A stretch of DNA of 64,000 bases from Acidicapsa ligni (lineage in GTDB: Bacteria > Acidobacteriota > Terriglobia > Terriglobales > Acidobacteriaceae): positions 372,001-436,000 of the forward strand of contig NZ_JAGSYG010000003.1 in the NCBI RefSeq assembly GCF_025685655.1. The letters are read 5' to 3'. The notes beneath the pieces were generated by a model. That model did no database searches. It saw only the letters and a program-made list of their open reading frames with translations, and had not been told where the DNA came from. Shown in pieces: positions 9,956 to 19,142 of this stretch (positions within the stretch are counted from its first letter, which is position 1; every line of letters begins with the position of its first letter). A program made the translations under genes and the position numbers.

Positions 9956-10204
9956 CCATTCACCTGGAGTTTCGCTCGTCTAGCTCCTGAGTTATCCCGA
10001 ACATAACGGCAATAGCAGTCCTGCAGAAAACAACAGGTCAGGAACTATAGATATCTGAGTGTCCCGAAAACTGCGCATCCATTACAGTTGGAGGCAAATC
10101 CTAGGCACAGTATGCCGCTTAATGTAGATCTCATCGGTGAGCCTGAAGATCCTCTAGCTTGTTCAGTTATGCGTAGCTTGTTCGCGAGGTAGCTAGGGCC
10201 AGTT

Positions 10205-11353
10205 ATGAATATTGTAAAGAAGCAGCACACATATTTTGTCGTCATAGAGCGATCGTTGTGTAGCATACGATTGCTTCCTCCGCTTGCTCTATCCCTCCTC
10301 TGGGTGAGCGCGATCTATGTGCTCAATCCAGGCCTGCACATCACTCGCCATGCTGACTCTACATGGGACGACACTCTACTTGCACAGCTTTCCGAGACCA
10401 CCATCGCACTGGCTCCCATATATCTGATAACGCATCGAAGACTACCACCGGTGCATATTGTGAATGACCGCAGCTTCGCGAATTACAGATTCCACCTCAT
10501 TGCGTATGACAACAACGCTTTTTCGCGAAACGCGGGTGCGAACCAGAACACAAGCCCCAAGCCTGCCAAAGATCGATCGGCAATGTTCCGCCTCATCCTC
10601 ATTGCTGCCGGAGCATTGCTTATTTGCATCTTCCATATATTGAGAGTTCGACAGATTACAAGAGCTATCAATCTACAACTTGACGAGCGCCTGGTTGAAC
10701 GCACCCGCCTGGCGCGGGAACTTCACGATACGCTTCTCCAGACCATCCAGGGCAGCAAGATGGTAGCCGACGATGCACTCGATCAGTCTCCGGATCCCAT
10801 TCGCATGCATCAAGCCCTTGAGCGTCTGTCTGGTTGGCTGGGGCAGGCCATGCAGGAAGGAAAGGCCGCGCTAAACTCTCTTCGCACACCCACCACGCAA
10901 AGAAACGATCTGGTCGAAGCTCTTACGCGAGCAGCGGATGAGTGCGCGTCTAATGGCTCTATACAGGCCACATTCTCTGTAATAGGCATCGCGAGAGAGA
11001 TACATCCAGTTGTCAGAGATGAGATCTATCGGATCGGGTACGAAGCCATTCGTAACGCCTGCATACATTCCCTGGGAACTCGCATAGCAGTGGAGCTCAT
11101 TTACGCTCATGGCCTGTGCATGAAGATAAGTGACAATGGTGTAGGCATAGATATGATCGTAGCGAACAATGGAAGCGTGGGACATATCGGGTTACAAGGC
11201 ATGCGAAAGCGTGCTCAGCGAATTGAAGCCACATTTACCCTGGTAAGCTCTCCTATAACTGGAACTGAAATTACACTGGCAGTTCCCGGCAACCTTGCCT
11301 TCTCGAAGACAGGTACAACTTCCTTCAAAAAGATAAAAGCTCTATTTAAATAA
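10205..11353 (+). CDS. NarL-type sensor histidine kinase with a collapsed periplasmic sensor
   Basis: A 382-residue kinase: N-terminal membrane segment (about 22-40), a short periplasmic part (about 41-125), a second membrane helix (127-146), a HisKA_3 domain with phosphoacceptor His174 in ARELHDTLLQT, and a HATPase domain with Asn284 (EAIRNAC), DNGVGID and GHIGLQGMRKRA. Acidobacterial kinases with this core normally carry a seven-bladed propeller and a Y_Y_Y domain of 600-700 residues outside. Here only fragments resembling the edges of that sensor remain: LNPGLHITRHADSTWDD (propeller entry), LPPVHIV (linker before Y_Y_Y) and YRFHLIAYDNNAFSRNAG (end of Y_Y_Y). The kinase core looks intact, so it may be constitutive or rewired. 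The likely partner is the regulator at 8125. Confidence 0.85.
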   Translation: MNIVKKQHTYFVVIERSLCSIRLLPPLALSLLWVSAIYVLNPGLHITRHADSTWDDTLLAQLSETTIALAPIYLITHRRLPPVHIVNDRSFANYRFHLIAYDNNAFSRNAGANQNTSPKPAKDRSAMFRLILIAAGALLICIFHILRVRQITRAINLQLDERLVERTRLARELHDTLLQTIQGSKMVADDALDQSPDPIRMHQALERLSGWLGQAMQEGKAALNSLRTPTTQRNDLVEALTRAADECASNGSIQATFSVIGIAREIHPVVRDEIYRIGYEAIRNACIHSLGTRIAVELIYAHGLCMKISDNGVGIDMIVANNGSVGHIGLQGMRKRAQRIEATFTLVSSPITGTEITLAVPGNLAFSKTGTTSFKKIKALFK

Positions 11354-11615
11354 GCGGGTCAGGAGAGCCAATCAAAGCAGTCAACTTCTCAAAGACTGGA
11401 CCTCAGAACTAGAGCAGAAACGACTCGTGCGCAAGGCTCCCAGCCGCACGGTGCTTTTCATCTGGCATTAATTAACACAGCATTCTCATTCCTTTACTTA
11501 CAGGATAAACGAAACATTCTACAAAGGATGGAGAACTCAGAGCGCTGAATTGATAATCTCCCCCATTGTCAATCAAGAGCCTGTAATTAATGAATGAGAA
11601 TGGTGTGCCCTTCGC

Positions 11616-12761
11616 ATGAACCCCAAAATCTGCATCCGACGTTTCCTGTACGTCTCATTTTTATCCCTTTCCTCACTATTATTCGTAACCGCTGCAACGG
11701 CTCAGACCAAGACCAAAAATGTTGTGCTCATCGTAACGGACGGCCTCCGCTGGGAAGATGTATTCACCGGCGCCGACGCCACTCTCATGAATGAAAAAGA
11801 CGGCGGCATCTGGGCCGATCCCAAAGTTCTCAACCAGCAGTTCTGGAACAACGACCCGGTTGAGCGGCGCAAGATGCTGTTGCCTTTTCTGTGGGGAACC
11901 GTAGCCAAAGAAGGACAGATCTATGGGAACCAGCATCGCGGCAGCGTAGCGCAAGTCAGCAACGGCCTCGCCTTTTCCTATCCCGGATACAACGAGATGA
12001 CGACCGGCCATCCCGATCCTCGCATCGACAGTAACGAGTTCGGAACGAATCCAAACCTGACCGTCTTCGAGTGGCTCAATCGCAAGCCGGAGTACCACGG
12101 TCAAGTCGCAGTATTCGCAACATGGAACGTCTTCGAAGACATCTTCAACGAGAAGCGCAGCAATCTGGTGATGCAGGCTGGATGGAATTTGAAGCAGATG
12201 CCTGGCGGCGATGCCTCCCAGCAGCAGCTCTTGGAAAAGCTGTTCAAGACCACCACCCGCTTCGATGCCGACGATACGTTTGATTCGTTTCTTCAGATTC
12301 CGCTGCTGGATTACGTGCGCAACAAGCATCCCAAAGTGCTCTTCGTCGGTTATGGAGAGACTGATAACTGGGCGCACTCCGGACGATACGACCTCGTACT
12401 CGAAAGCGCAAACAAGTTCGATCACTTCGTAGAAGAGTTGTGGAACACAATGCAGGCGATGCCCGAGTATCACGACCAGACCACCTTCATTATCACCACC
12501 GATCACGGCCGCGGACATGGCCTCACGGAATGGAAGGAACATGGCGTCGAAGAGAAAGGCTCCGAAAATATCTGGATGGGCATCATCGGCCCTGACACCC
12601 CAGCGCTCGGAGAGCGTTCAAATACTTCCCCTGTAATTCAGGCTCAGATCGCTGCGACAATCGCCGCATTTCTCGGTCAGGATTTCCGTCACGACGTTCC
12701 CGAAGCTGCGCCCGCAATCCAGAGCGTTCTGGGCTCATCTGCGCAGTCTTCGGGCAAGTAA
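11616..12761 (+). CDS. Secreted alkaline-phosphatase-superfamily metalloenzyme
   Basis: A 381-residue protein with a signal peptide ending near ATAQ (residue 30). The core starts with NVVLIVTDGLRWED, whose Asp42 is the expected first metal ligand. SYPGYNEMTTGHPD follows where the superfamily places its Ser/Thr nucleophile. TDNWAHSGRYD and TDHGRGHG supply further Asp/His ligands, and a late KEHG supplies the last His. The motifs place it in the alkaline phosphatase / nucleotide pyrophosphatase / sulfatase superfamily. There is no C-x-P-x-R sulfatase signature, so a phosphatase or phosphodiesterase is more likely than a sulfatase. It is followed on the same strand, 100 bp on, by an Oar-like receptor, so it may act on a phosphorylated or phosphodiester-linked glycan. 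Confidence 0.8.
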   Translation: MNPKICIRRFLYVSFLSLSSLLFVTAATAQTKTKNVVLIVTDGLRWEDVFTGADATLMNEKDGGIWADPKVLNQQFWNNDPVERRKMLLPFLWGTVAKEGQIYGNQHRGSVAQVSNGLAFSYPGYNEMTTGHPDPRIDSNEFGTNPNLTVFEWLNRKPEYHGQVAVFATWNVFEDIFNEKRSNLVMQAGWNLKQMPGGDASQQQLLEKLFKTTTRFDADDTFDSFLQIPLLDYVRNKHPKVLFVGYGETDNWAHSGRYDLVLESANKFDHFVEELWNTMQAMPEYHDQTTFIITTDHGRGHGLTEWKEHGVEEKGSENIWMGIIGPDTPALGERSNTSPVIQAQIAATIAAFLGQDFRHDVPEAAPAIQSVLGSSAQSSGK

Positions 12762-12864
12762 TCCGATTACTTAGACCGCCGGTTTTACCAGAGCGGAACT
12801 TATGCAATTACTCGTGAGCAGCGCGCGGGCCCATACAGAGGCCCGTGCGCAGAGGATACCAGTG

Positions 12865-15800
12865 ATGATGAAAAAACTACCTCTGATCTTATTTCTCCTG
12901 ATCTTCAGTACCACCCTTGTCTTAGGTCAAACCGCAACAACCTCGCTGCGTGGCACAGTCTATGACGGCGCCGGAGCAGTCATCCCCGGCGCTGAGATAT
13001 CGCTGCTTGAAGCAGAACGCGGCTTCACCCAGATGAATAAAAGCAATGCCGCAGGCGCATACCAGTTCCTTCAAATCACGCCTGGAACATATGCTATTCA
13101 GGTCACAGCGGCCGGGTTTGAAACGACTACATCCAAAGGCATAAAACTCGTTGTCAACACACCGGCCACGCTTGATTTTCATCTCAAGGTAGGCACCCAG
13201 ACAGTCGAGGTTCAGGTGCAGGACGAACTGGCAGTCAATGCCACGGATGCATCTCTCGGCAACGACTTCAATGAAAAGCAAATCCTGGAACTGCCCTCCG
13301 AAGGCCGAAACGCTGTCGATCTATTAAGCCTGCAACCCGGCGTAAGCTACGTCGGCAACAACGTAGATACCGCCGCCGATTCGCGAGGCGGCGCTGTGAA
13401 TGGAGCTCGCAGCGACCAGACCAACATCACAGTCGATGGTCTGGATGATAACGACCAACTGCTTGGAAACGCATTCACCGGTGTACTCCGCATTCCGATG
13501 GAATCACTGCAGGAGTTTCGCGTTACGACCACCGATGCAAATGCAGACGCAGGCCGCTCTTCCGGAGCACAGGTCACCCTCGTGACGAAGACCGGAACCA
13601 ATCAACTGCATGGTTCTTTCTATGAATACAACCGGTCGACAATTGGCCAGGCAAACGACTGGTTCAATAAAAATACCGAGCTACAGAATGGCCTTCCGGA
13701 TATTCCAGGCAAGCTGATTCGCAACACCTTCGGCGCTACTCTCGGCGGGCCTGTTCGCAAAGACAGACTGTTCTACTTCAGTAACTATGAAGGACAGCGC
13801 CTGCGCGAGACACAGCAGATTGCAGAAACTGTTCCAAGTGCGGCCTTGCGGCAAGGCCTGGTCAGCTACGATCTCGATAACGGCGGTATAGCAACTCTAA
13901 ACCAATCGGATATCGCCAGCATCGATCAAGGCTGCCTGTCGAGTGGTACATGCCCCAGTGGCAACGGCGTCAATCAATCGGTATTACAGTTGTGGGCCGG
14001 CAAAGCCAGCCTACCCAATGGCATGGCAATCCCCGCCTATCCAATGCCCAACAATCTTTCCGCGAGCGTATCCGGTGCCGACGGACTTAACATTCAGGGC
14101 TATAACTTCGCCGCTCCTCACCCAATCGACCAGAACACATTTGTAGCTCGTCTCGATTACAGTCTGACCGGGGATAGCAGCCAGCGAATATTTGTGCGCG
14201 GTAATCTTCAGGATGACACGGAATCCACGCCCCCGCAGTTTCCCGGGCAAGCGCCAAGCAGCATCATTCGCACAAATAACAAGGGCATCGCAGTTGGATT
14301 CACTTCAGTTATAAGTCCAACGCTCATCAACAATCTGCGCTATGCCTACGTGCGGCAAGGCGTAAACACCGGCGGCCAGAATCAATATCCATACGTCAGT
14401 TTCTGGGACATCAGCAATCAGATTGCCTTCACACCAACAACAAATGTGAATGTACCCGTCAATCAGTTCCTTGAAGATGTGACCAAGACCGTATCCAATC
14501 ACACCTTTCAGTTCGGTGCGAATTGGCGCATCATTGAGAACAATCGTTTCTCGAACGCGCAGAACTTCACATCCGCATCTCTTCATCCCACCTGGCTGCA
14601 GCAAGGCGGAATCGCCAACACCGGCCAGGATCTCGACCCTGCCATCAATCCAAACCTGCAACCTGTCGGGGCCGACTTCGGAGCATCCTATGATGCGGCT
14701 ATCACGGCTGTAACCGGAGTTCTGGGTTCCATCACCGCCACCTACAACCAGACCAAGGACGGACTGCTCCCGCAGGAAGCGCTCGTACCGCGCCATTTCA
14801 AGGCCAACGAACTGGAGTTTTACGCGCAGGATAACTGGCGTGCGTCGCCCAATCTACAGATAACCTTTGGTCTACGCTATACGCTTCTCCAGCCTCCATA
14901 TGAGACACAAGGAAACCAGGTTGCCCCTTCGCCGAGTCTCAATAGCTTTTTCGAAAAGCGTGGCGAGGCAATGGAACTCGGACAGACCTATCGTCCTCTC
15001 ATCACATTTACTCCAAGTGGCAAAGCCAATGGCAGCCTGCCCTACTGGCAATACGACTACAAAGACATCGCGCCCCGCGTAGCGCTTGCCTATTCGCCAA
15101 ACGGGCTCACAGGCTTTGCGCACACCATCTTTGGAGACAAAGGAAAATCCTCCATCCGCGCCGGCTTTGGTATTTATTACGATCACTTCGGCGAAGGAAT
15201 CGTGAATACCTTCGATCGACAGGGTTCGCTCGGTCTTACCACCTCGCTGACCAATCCATCCACCATATCGACCACCGATTGCGCCGTCCGTTTTGTAAGT
15301 CTGACCACCATCCCCGGTACCAATGGATGCCCATCCTCGCTCGGCGGTCCGCCCGTACCAGAGCTGCCCGCTCCCCCCATGGCAGGGTTCCCTTACACGC
15401 CGCCGGGTATGAACACCAACGGCAGTTTTGCAATTGGCTTTGGGCTTGACGATAAGTTGAAGACTCCTTATTCCTACGGCTTCGATCTATCGTTCGAACG
15501 CGAAATGCCCAACCACATCGTGCTCGAACTTTCGTATGTAGGGCGATTGGGACGCCGCCTGCTGCAAGAGGTCGATCTCGCCACGCCACTCAACATCAAG
15601 GATCCGCAATCCGGAATGACATACTTCCAGGCCGCAACTCTGATCACAAAGATGGCCGATGCCGGTACACCGGAGAATCGTGTGGGCAAGATTGCATACT
15701 GGGAAAACATGTTCCCAAATGCCGCAGGTGCAAGCGGAGCATCGGGATACGCTCCCGGAGCGCCTGGAAATCCAACCGCAACTCAAAACATCTATGACCT

Positions 15801-16722
15801 CTACTACGGCTACGCGGATAATGCCGCGCTGGCATTGCAAAGCATGGATACGCAGTGCTTTCCAGCCTGCTCCAAGCTCGGACAATTCGCCTACTACGAC
15901 GACCAATTCTCCAGCTTGTACTCATGGCGCTCAACCGGCGTCAGTAGCTATAACGCATTTGAACTTACCGTTCGCAGGCAGGTCGGATCACTCCTCGCCG
16001 ATTTCAATTACACCCTGTCAAAATCACTGGATGAAAACTCCAACGCCGAACGTGTAAACGAGTTTGAAAACGGCAGCGGTGCTGCTGTTGCATTCAGCGG
16101 ACAGGTAGTAAACGCATGGAGCCCCAATCAGTTCTACGCCCCGTCCGATTTCGATACGCGGCATCAGATCAATGCCAACGCGATCTACGATCTGCCCTTC
16201 GGCCGAGGTAAACACTGGGGCTCAGAATCAAGCCGCCTGATAGATGGAATCGTAGGCGGCTGGCAACTCAGCGGGTTGACACGCTGGTCCAGCGGCTATC
16301 CCTTCAGCATTTCTACTTACGCCTTTGCTACCGACTTCGAGCAGGATGGCAAAGCCGTACTGACTGGCCCCAAACCAAAGACCGGCGTTTATTATGACGC
16401 CGCCGGAAATCCCAATGTCTTCCAGAACGGCATAAAGGCCATCAGCTCATTCCGCAATGCCTATCCCGGCGAGGCAGGACAACGAAATAATCTGCGCGGC
16501 CCCGGATACTTCGGCATAGATGGCAGCCTTGGCAAAGTATGGAAGACATGGAGAAATCAGCAGCTTCGCTTCTCCTGGGATACATTCAACGTAACGAACT
16601 CCGTACGCATGGATGTTGGCTCTTTGAGCAACTACCTGTTCTATGCACCGTCCCTAGGCTACTATTCGCAGACGTTGAGCAAGCCAAGGGTAATGCAGTT
16701 CGGCCTGCATTACGCATTCTGA
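12865..16722 (+). CDS. Oar-like TonB-dependent outer-membrane receptor
   Basis: The start is set at the first of two ATGs (12865, 12868), which follow AGAGG and open directly into a signal peptide MKKLPLILFLLIFSTTLVLG; the open frame begins 21 codons earlier. The mature protein (about 1285 residues in all) has a carboxypeptidase-regulatory domain (LRGTVYDGAGAVIPGAEISL ... ITPGTYAIQVTAAGFE), a plug with LPSEGRNAVDLLSLQPG and VTLVTKTGTNQLHGSFYEY, and a barrel ending MQFGLHYAF with terminal Phe. It is a probable oligosaccharide importer. The convergent gene across a shared terminator is a GH29 fucosidase, which hints at, but does not prove, a fucosylated substrate. Confidence 0.92.
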   Translation: MMKKLPLILFLLIFSTTLVLGQTATTSLRGTVYDGAGAVIPGAEISLLEAERGFTQMNKSNAAGAYQFLQITPGTYAIQVTAAGFETTTSKGIKLVVNTPATLDFHLKVGTQTVEVQVQDELAVNATDASLGNDFNEKQILELPSEGRNAVDLLSLQPGVSYVGNNVDTAADSRGGAVNGARSDQTNITVDGLDDNDQLLGNAFTGVLRIPMESLQEFRVTTTDANADAGRSSGAQVTLVTKTGTNQLHGSFYEYNRSTIGQANDWFNKNTELQNGLPDIPGKLIRNTFGATLGGPVRKDRLFYFSNYEGQRLRETQQIAETVPSAALRQGLVSYDLDNGGIATLNQSDIASIDQGCLSSGTCPSGNGVNQSVLQLWAGKASLPNGMAIPAYPMPNNLSASVSGADGLNIQGYNFAAPHPIDQNTFVARLDYSLTGDSSQRIFVRGNLQDDTESTPPQFPGQAPSSIIRTNNKGIAVGFTSVISPTLINNLRYAYVRQGVNTGGQNQYPYVSFWDISNQIAFTPTTNVNVPVNQFLEDVTKTVSNHTFQFGANWRIIENNRFSNAQNFTSASLHPTWLQQGGIANTGQDLDPAINPNLQPVGADFGASYDAAITAVTGVLGSITATYNQTKDGLLPQEALVPRHFKANELEFYAQDNWRASPNLQITFGLRYTLLQPPYETQGNQVAPSPSLNSFFEKRGEAMELGQTYRPLITFTPSGKANGSLPYWQYDYKDIAPRVALAYSPNGLTGFAHTIFGDKGKSSIRAGFGIYYDHFGEGIVNTFDRQGSLGLTTSLTNPSTISTTDCAVRFVSLTTIPGTNGCPSSLGGPPVPELPAPPMAGFPYTPPGMNTNGSFAIGFGLDDKLKTPYSYGFDLSFEREMPNHIVLELSYVGRLGRRLLQEVDLATPLNIKDPQSGMTYFQAATLITKMADAGTPENRVGKIAYWENMFPNAAGASGASGYAPGAPGNPTATQNIYDLYYGYADNAALALQSMDTQCFPACSKLGQFAYYDDQFSSLYSWRSTGVSSYNAFELTVRRQVGSLLADFNYTLSKSLDENSNAERVNEFENGSGAAVAFSGQVVNAWSPNQFYAPSDFDTRHQINANAIYDLPFGRGKHWGSESSRLIDGIVGGWQLSGLTRWSSGYPFSISTYAFATDFEQDGKAVLTGPKPKTGVYYDAAGNPNVFQNGIKAISSFRNAYPGEAGQRNNLRGPGYFGIDGSLGKVWKTWRNQQLRFSWDTFNVTNSVRMDVGSLSNYLFYAPSLGYYSQTLSKPRVMQFGLHYAF

Positions 16723-16766
16723 TCAATATCCAATCTATCTACCGATAGAGCGATTGAATCGTAAAA

Positions 16767-16808
16767 GAGCTGGAATGTATTCCCGACTTTAGGAATACAT
16801 TCCAGCTC
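16767..16808. terminator. Bidirectional intrinsic terminator
   Basis: A perfect 17-bp stem (16767-16783 with 16792-16808, loop of 8 nt) lies between the convergent receptor and fucosidase genes. It is followed by CGTTTTATAA on the plus strand and by TTTTACG on the minus strand. It therefore probably terminates transcription from both sides. Confidence 0.85.
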
Positions 16809-16839
16809 CGTTTTATAACTTAAAACTTATACGGACTAG

Positions 16840-18408
16840 TTACACCAGCCTCAACCGCAGCCCTATTCCAATATCAGCCGTCTGTGGCTTTTCCCCAACC
16901 AGGGTTACGCGCAACCCCGACTCATCCTGCACAAACTTGCACGCAGCATCCCTGCCCAGCATACGCACATCCACTATCTTTTCTGACTGCTGTGGACCAG
17001 TCGCTGACAGAGACTTGATAACGACCTCACCCGCTGGCCATCCCTGCACAAACGCATACAGCGTCTTGCCCTTAGTCGTAAAACGAATATCCTGCGGTCC
17101 CAGATCAGGCTTATCGTCCTCATTGAAACTCACCGACTTCTGCACCACTTTCGTCGATGCTCCCTCGCCATAAATCTTCCACGGACGAGTCGCATAAATG
17201 CCCTCTGCATTCACCGCCATCCAACTCGTGATTCCATTCAAAGTGCGTACTTCATCCGCATCCAACTCTCCAGAAGCTGGCAACGGAAAGTTAAGCAGCA
17301 GATTGCCATTCTTGCTCACGATATCGACAAGAAGATCGATAACCTTCTTCGCAGTTTTATATTTTTGTCCCGCCTTGTAATGCCAGTCGCCTATGCACGT
17401 ATCCGTCTGCCACGGAGTAGGCCAGATGTCATCTGAAACACCGCGCTCACGATCGAGAACACAGGTTCCCACAGTGCAGTCTTCCGCAGTTTTGCTGAAG
17501 TAGACAGATTCCGTGCCACCGCGATAACTCACGCCACCGACGTTATAAGCTTCCGCCACAGTGCCAAGCCCATACTCTTCAAACGGAATATGCCCATCCG
17601 TATAAAGCAAATCCGGTTGATGCTGATCTACCAGATCCTTCACTCTCAGAAAATATTGTTTCTTCCAGCTATCCGGCGCCACTCGCCCCATAGCTTCAGC
17701 ATGTTTCGCAAAGTCAGGTGATTCCTGCGAATAGTCATGATAGAGATCGGCATACTTGAGATTCGCACCATCATACGGAACACCTGCAAACGGCCCCTTC
17801 GTGTCGCTAAGGTGTGCCGGAGCCAGCCAATCATAGCTGTTTGATAGATGCTCGCTCACGCCAAACTTCAGGCCACGCTTTCGCGCCGCCGCCGCCCACA
17901 TCCCAACAACATCCTTCTTCGGACCAGTACTCACGGAATTCCAATATGGCTGAAACTTCGAGTCCCAAAGATCGTAGTTATCATGATGAACGCCCATGCT
18001 GAAGAAATACCTCGCGCCAGCCTTCACATAGAGATCCATCAAATGATCGGGATCCCATTTATTGGCCGTAAACAGCGGAATCGCGTCCTTGTAACCAAAC
18101 TTCGACTGTGGCCCAAAACGCTTGACGTGATATTCGTACTGCGGCGATCCCTCCATATACATGTTGCGCGCATACCAATCACCAGCGCCAATCGCCGATT
18201 GCGGACCCCAATGCGACCATATCCCAAACTTCGCATCCGCAAACCAATCCGGAATACTGTAAGTCTTCAAAGACTCACGCGTATTGGTGTACTTACCGCT
18301 CATTGGATGAATCGCATCGTTCGATGCCTGCGCCAATACGCCGCGCATTGCAAATGCAGGAATGGTACCGCCGATAAGTTGCAGTGCTTTCCGTCTCGTC
18401 AATCTCAT
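16840..18408 (-). CDS. GH29 alpha-L-fucosidase, Tat-type signal
   Basis: The start at 18408 (MRLTRRKALQLIGG) is chosen over 18462 because AGAGGACTTGC precedes the ATG and a twin-arginine signal (LTRRKAL) begins there. The 522-residue enzyme has the GH29 landmarks WFADAKFGIWSHWGPQS, YFFSMGVHHDNYDLWDSK and the nucleophile region DLLYTDGHIPFEEYG (Asp of YTDG), then NGNLLLNFPLPASGELD. GH29 retaining fucosidases release alpha-linked L-fucose. Transport of the folded protein through Tat is inferred from the RR motif. A CGTATACG palindrome lies 37 bp upstream of the start. It is the first of four clearly different GH29 paralogues in this window, implying several fucosyl linkages. Confidence 0.93.
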   Translation of the reverse strand: MRLTRRKALQLIGGTIPAFAMRGVLAQASNDAIHPMSGKYTNTRESLKTYSIPDWFADAKFGIWSHWGPQSAIGAGDWYARNMYMEGSPQYEYHVKRFGPQSKFGYKDAIPLFTANKWDPDHLMDLYVKAGARYFFSMGVHHDNYDLWDSKFQPYWNSVSTGPKKDVVGMWAAAARKRGLKFGVSEHLSNSYDWLAPAHLSDTKGPFAGVPYDGANLKYADLYHDYSQESPDFAKHAEAMGRVAPDSWKKQYFLRVKDLVDQHQPDLLYTDGHIPFEEYGLGTVAEAYNVGGVSYRGGTESVYFSKTAEDCTVGTCVLDRERGVSDDIWPTPWQTDTCIGDWHYKAGQKYKTAKKVIDLLVDIVSKNGNLLLNFPLPASGELDADEVRTLNGITSWMAVNAEGIYATRPWKIYGEGASTKVVQKSVSFNEDDKPDLGPQDIRFTTKGKTLYAFVQGWPAGEVVIKSLSATGPQQSEKIVDVRMLGRDAACKFVQDESGLRVTLVGEKPQTADIGIGLRLRLV

Positions 18409-18444
18409 GCAAGTCCTCTGTTGTGCAAGCTCTCTTTTTGAAAT

Positions 18445-18452
18445 CGTATACG
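18445..18452. promoter_or_regulatory. CGTATACG palindrome, possible GntR-family operator
   Basis: A perfect 8-bp palindrome 37 bp before the fucosidase start at 18408. FCD-type GntR regulators commonly bind palindromes with a GTATAC core, and such a regulator is encoded at 23597. Related TATAC elements occur in three other glycosidase promoters in the window (26637-26641, 36867-36871, 44379-44383). The element is short, so it could also be part of a -10 box. Confidence 0.3.
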
Positions 18453-18590
18453 CACTTCTCATTAAGCCGATCGTTATCTGTGCACGCCATCATTCCGTTG
18501 AGCGGAGCCGCAACACAGAAGAGCACCTATATTCCTGCCGTGAACTGCACAGCGATTTGAACGCCGAGACTACCATTTGTCAACCCTCAT

Positions 18591-19040
18591 TCACCTCTCT
18601 ACAAGATATAAGTGCTCACAGGCCAGAACTATTTGCTGTCCCTGATTTCTAACTTCAACTAGCTCCACCACAATGCCATGCTTTGGACGCTTCGAATCGT
18701 CACGCTTCTCGCGAATAGTCGCAGTCACATAGATCGTGTCACCCAAAAAGACTGGCCGTACAAACCGCACACGATCATAGCCATAAGACATTGCCATTGG
18801 ATTGATGTCGCCAGCAGTCATGCCTACAGCAACACTCAGAATCAACGTTCCATGCGCAATCCTGCGTCCAAATGGCTGCGTCCTGCACCACGCTTCATCC
18901 ATGTGATGCGGATAGAAATCCCCCGTCTGTCCTGCATGTAAAACGATATCCGCCTCGGTAATCGTTCTACCGCTTGTAACTCGCTGTTCTCCAATCTTGT
19001 ACTCATCAAAACAAATCTCTTGCACCTTCATCGCTATCAC
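18591..19040 (-). CDS. MaoC-like (R)-specific enoyl-CoA hydratase/dehydratase
   Basis: A 149-residue single hot-dog domain. The hydratase motif [17 protein letters not shown] has both catalytic residues, Asp41 and His46, and is followed by [12 protein letters not shown] and [14 protein letters not shown]. Members hydrate or dehydrate 2-enoyl-CoA esters. The frame starts with GTG at 19040 (MIAMKV); an ATG at 19031 is an equally possible start. It is divergent, across about 100 bp, from the solute-binding-protein/CoA-transferase/IclR operon beginning at 19143, so both are likely controlled from the same region. A CoA-transferase plus MaoC hydratase suggests activation and hydration of a branched or dicarboxylic acid, as in itaconate or mesaconate degradation, but no citramalyl-CoA lyase is present. 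Confidence 0.88.
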   Translation of the reverse strand: MIAMKVQEICFDEYKIGEQRVTSGRTITEADIVLHAGQTGDFYPHHMDEAWCRTQPFGRRIAHGTLILSVAVGMTAGDINPMAMSYGYDRVRFVRPVFLGDTIYVTATIREKRDDSKRPKHGIVVELVEVRNQGQQIVLACEHLYLVER

Positions 19041-19142
19041 TTTCTTTTCATCAATAGGATTTTGAGCAAATTACTTGTGAAATGTGTTTTCGCTGATAAA
19101 ATCATCACGCAGCCACTTTAACACCTGAAATCGGCATCCACA
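19041..19142. promoter_or_regulatory. Shared divergent promoter region, MaoC / SBP-CoA-transferase operon
   Basis: Only 102 bp separate two divergent transcription units, so their promoters must overlap or abut. The sequence is AT-rich (for example TTTGAGCAAATTACTTGTGAAATG). The IclR protein encoded in the rightward operon is the obvious candidate to bind here; no clear operator palindrome could be assigned. Confidence 0.4.

Noticed and set aside
11679-12542. A 287-codon minus-strand frame opposite the phosphatase-superfamily gene
   Set aside because: It is antisense to a gene with complete catalytic motifs, has no ribosome site, and gives a low-complexity translation.
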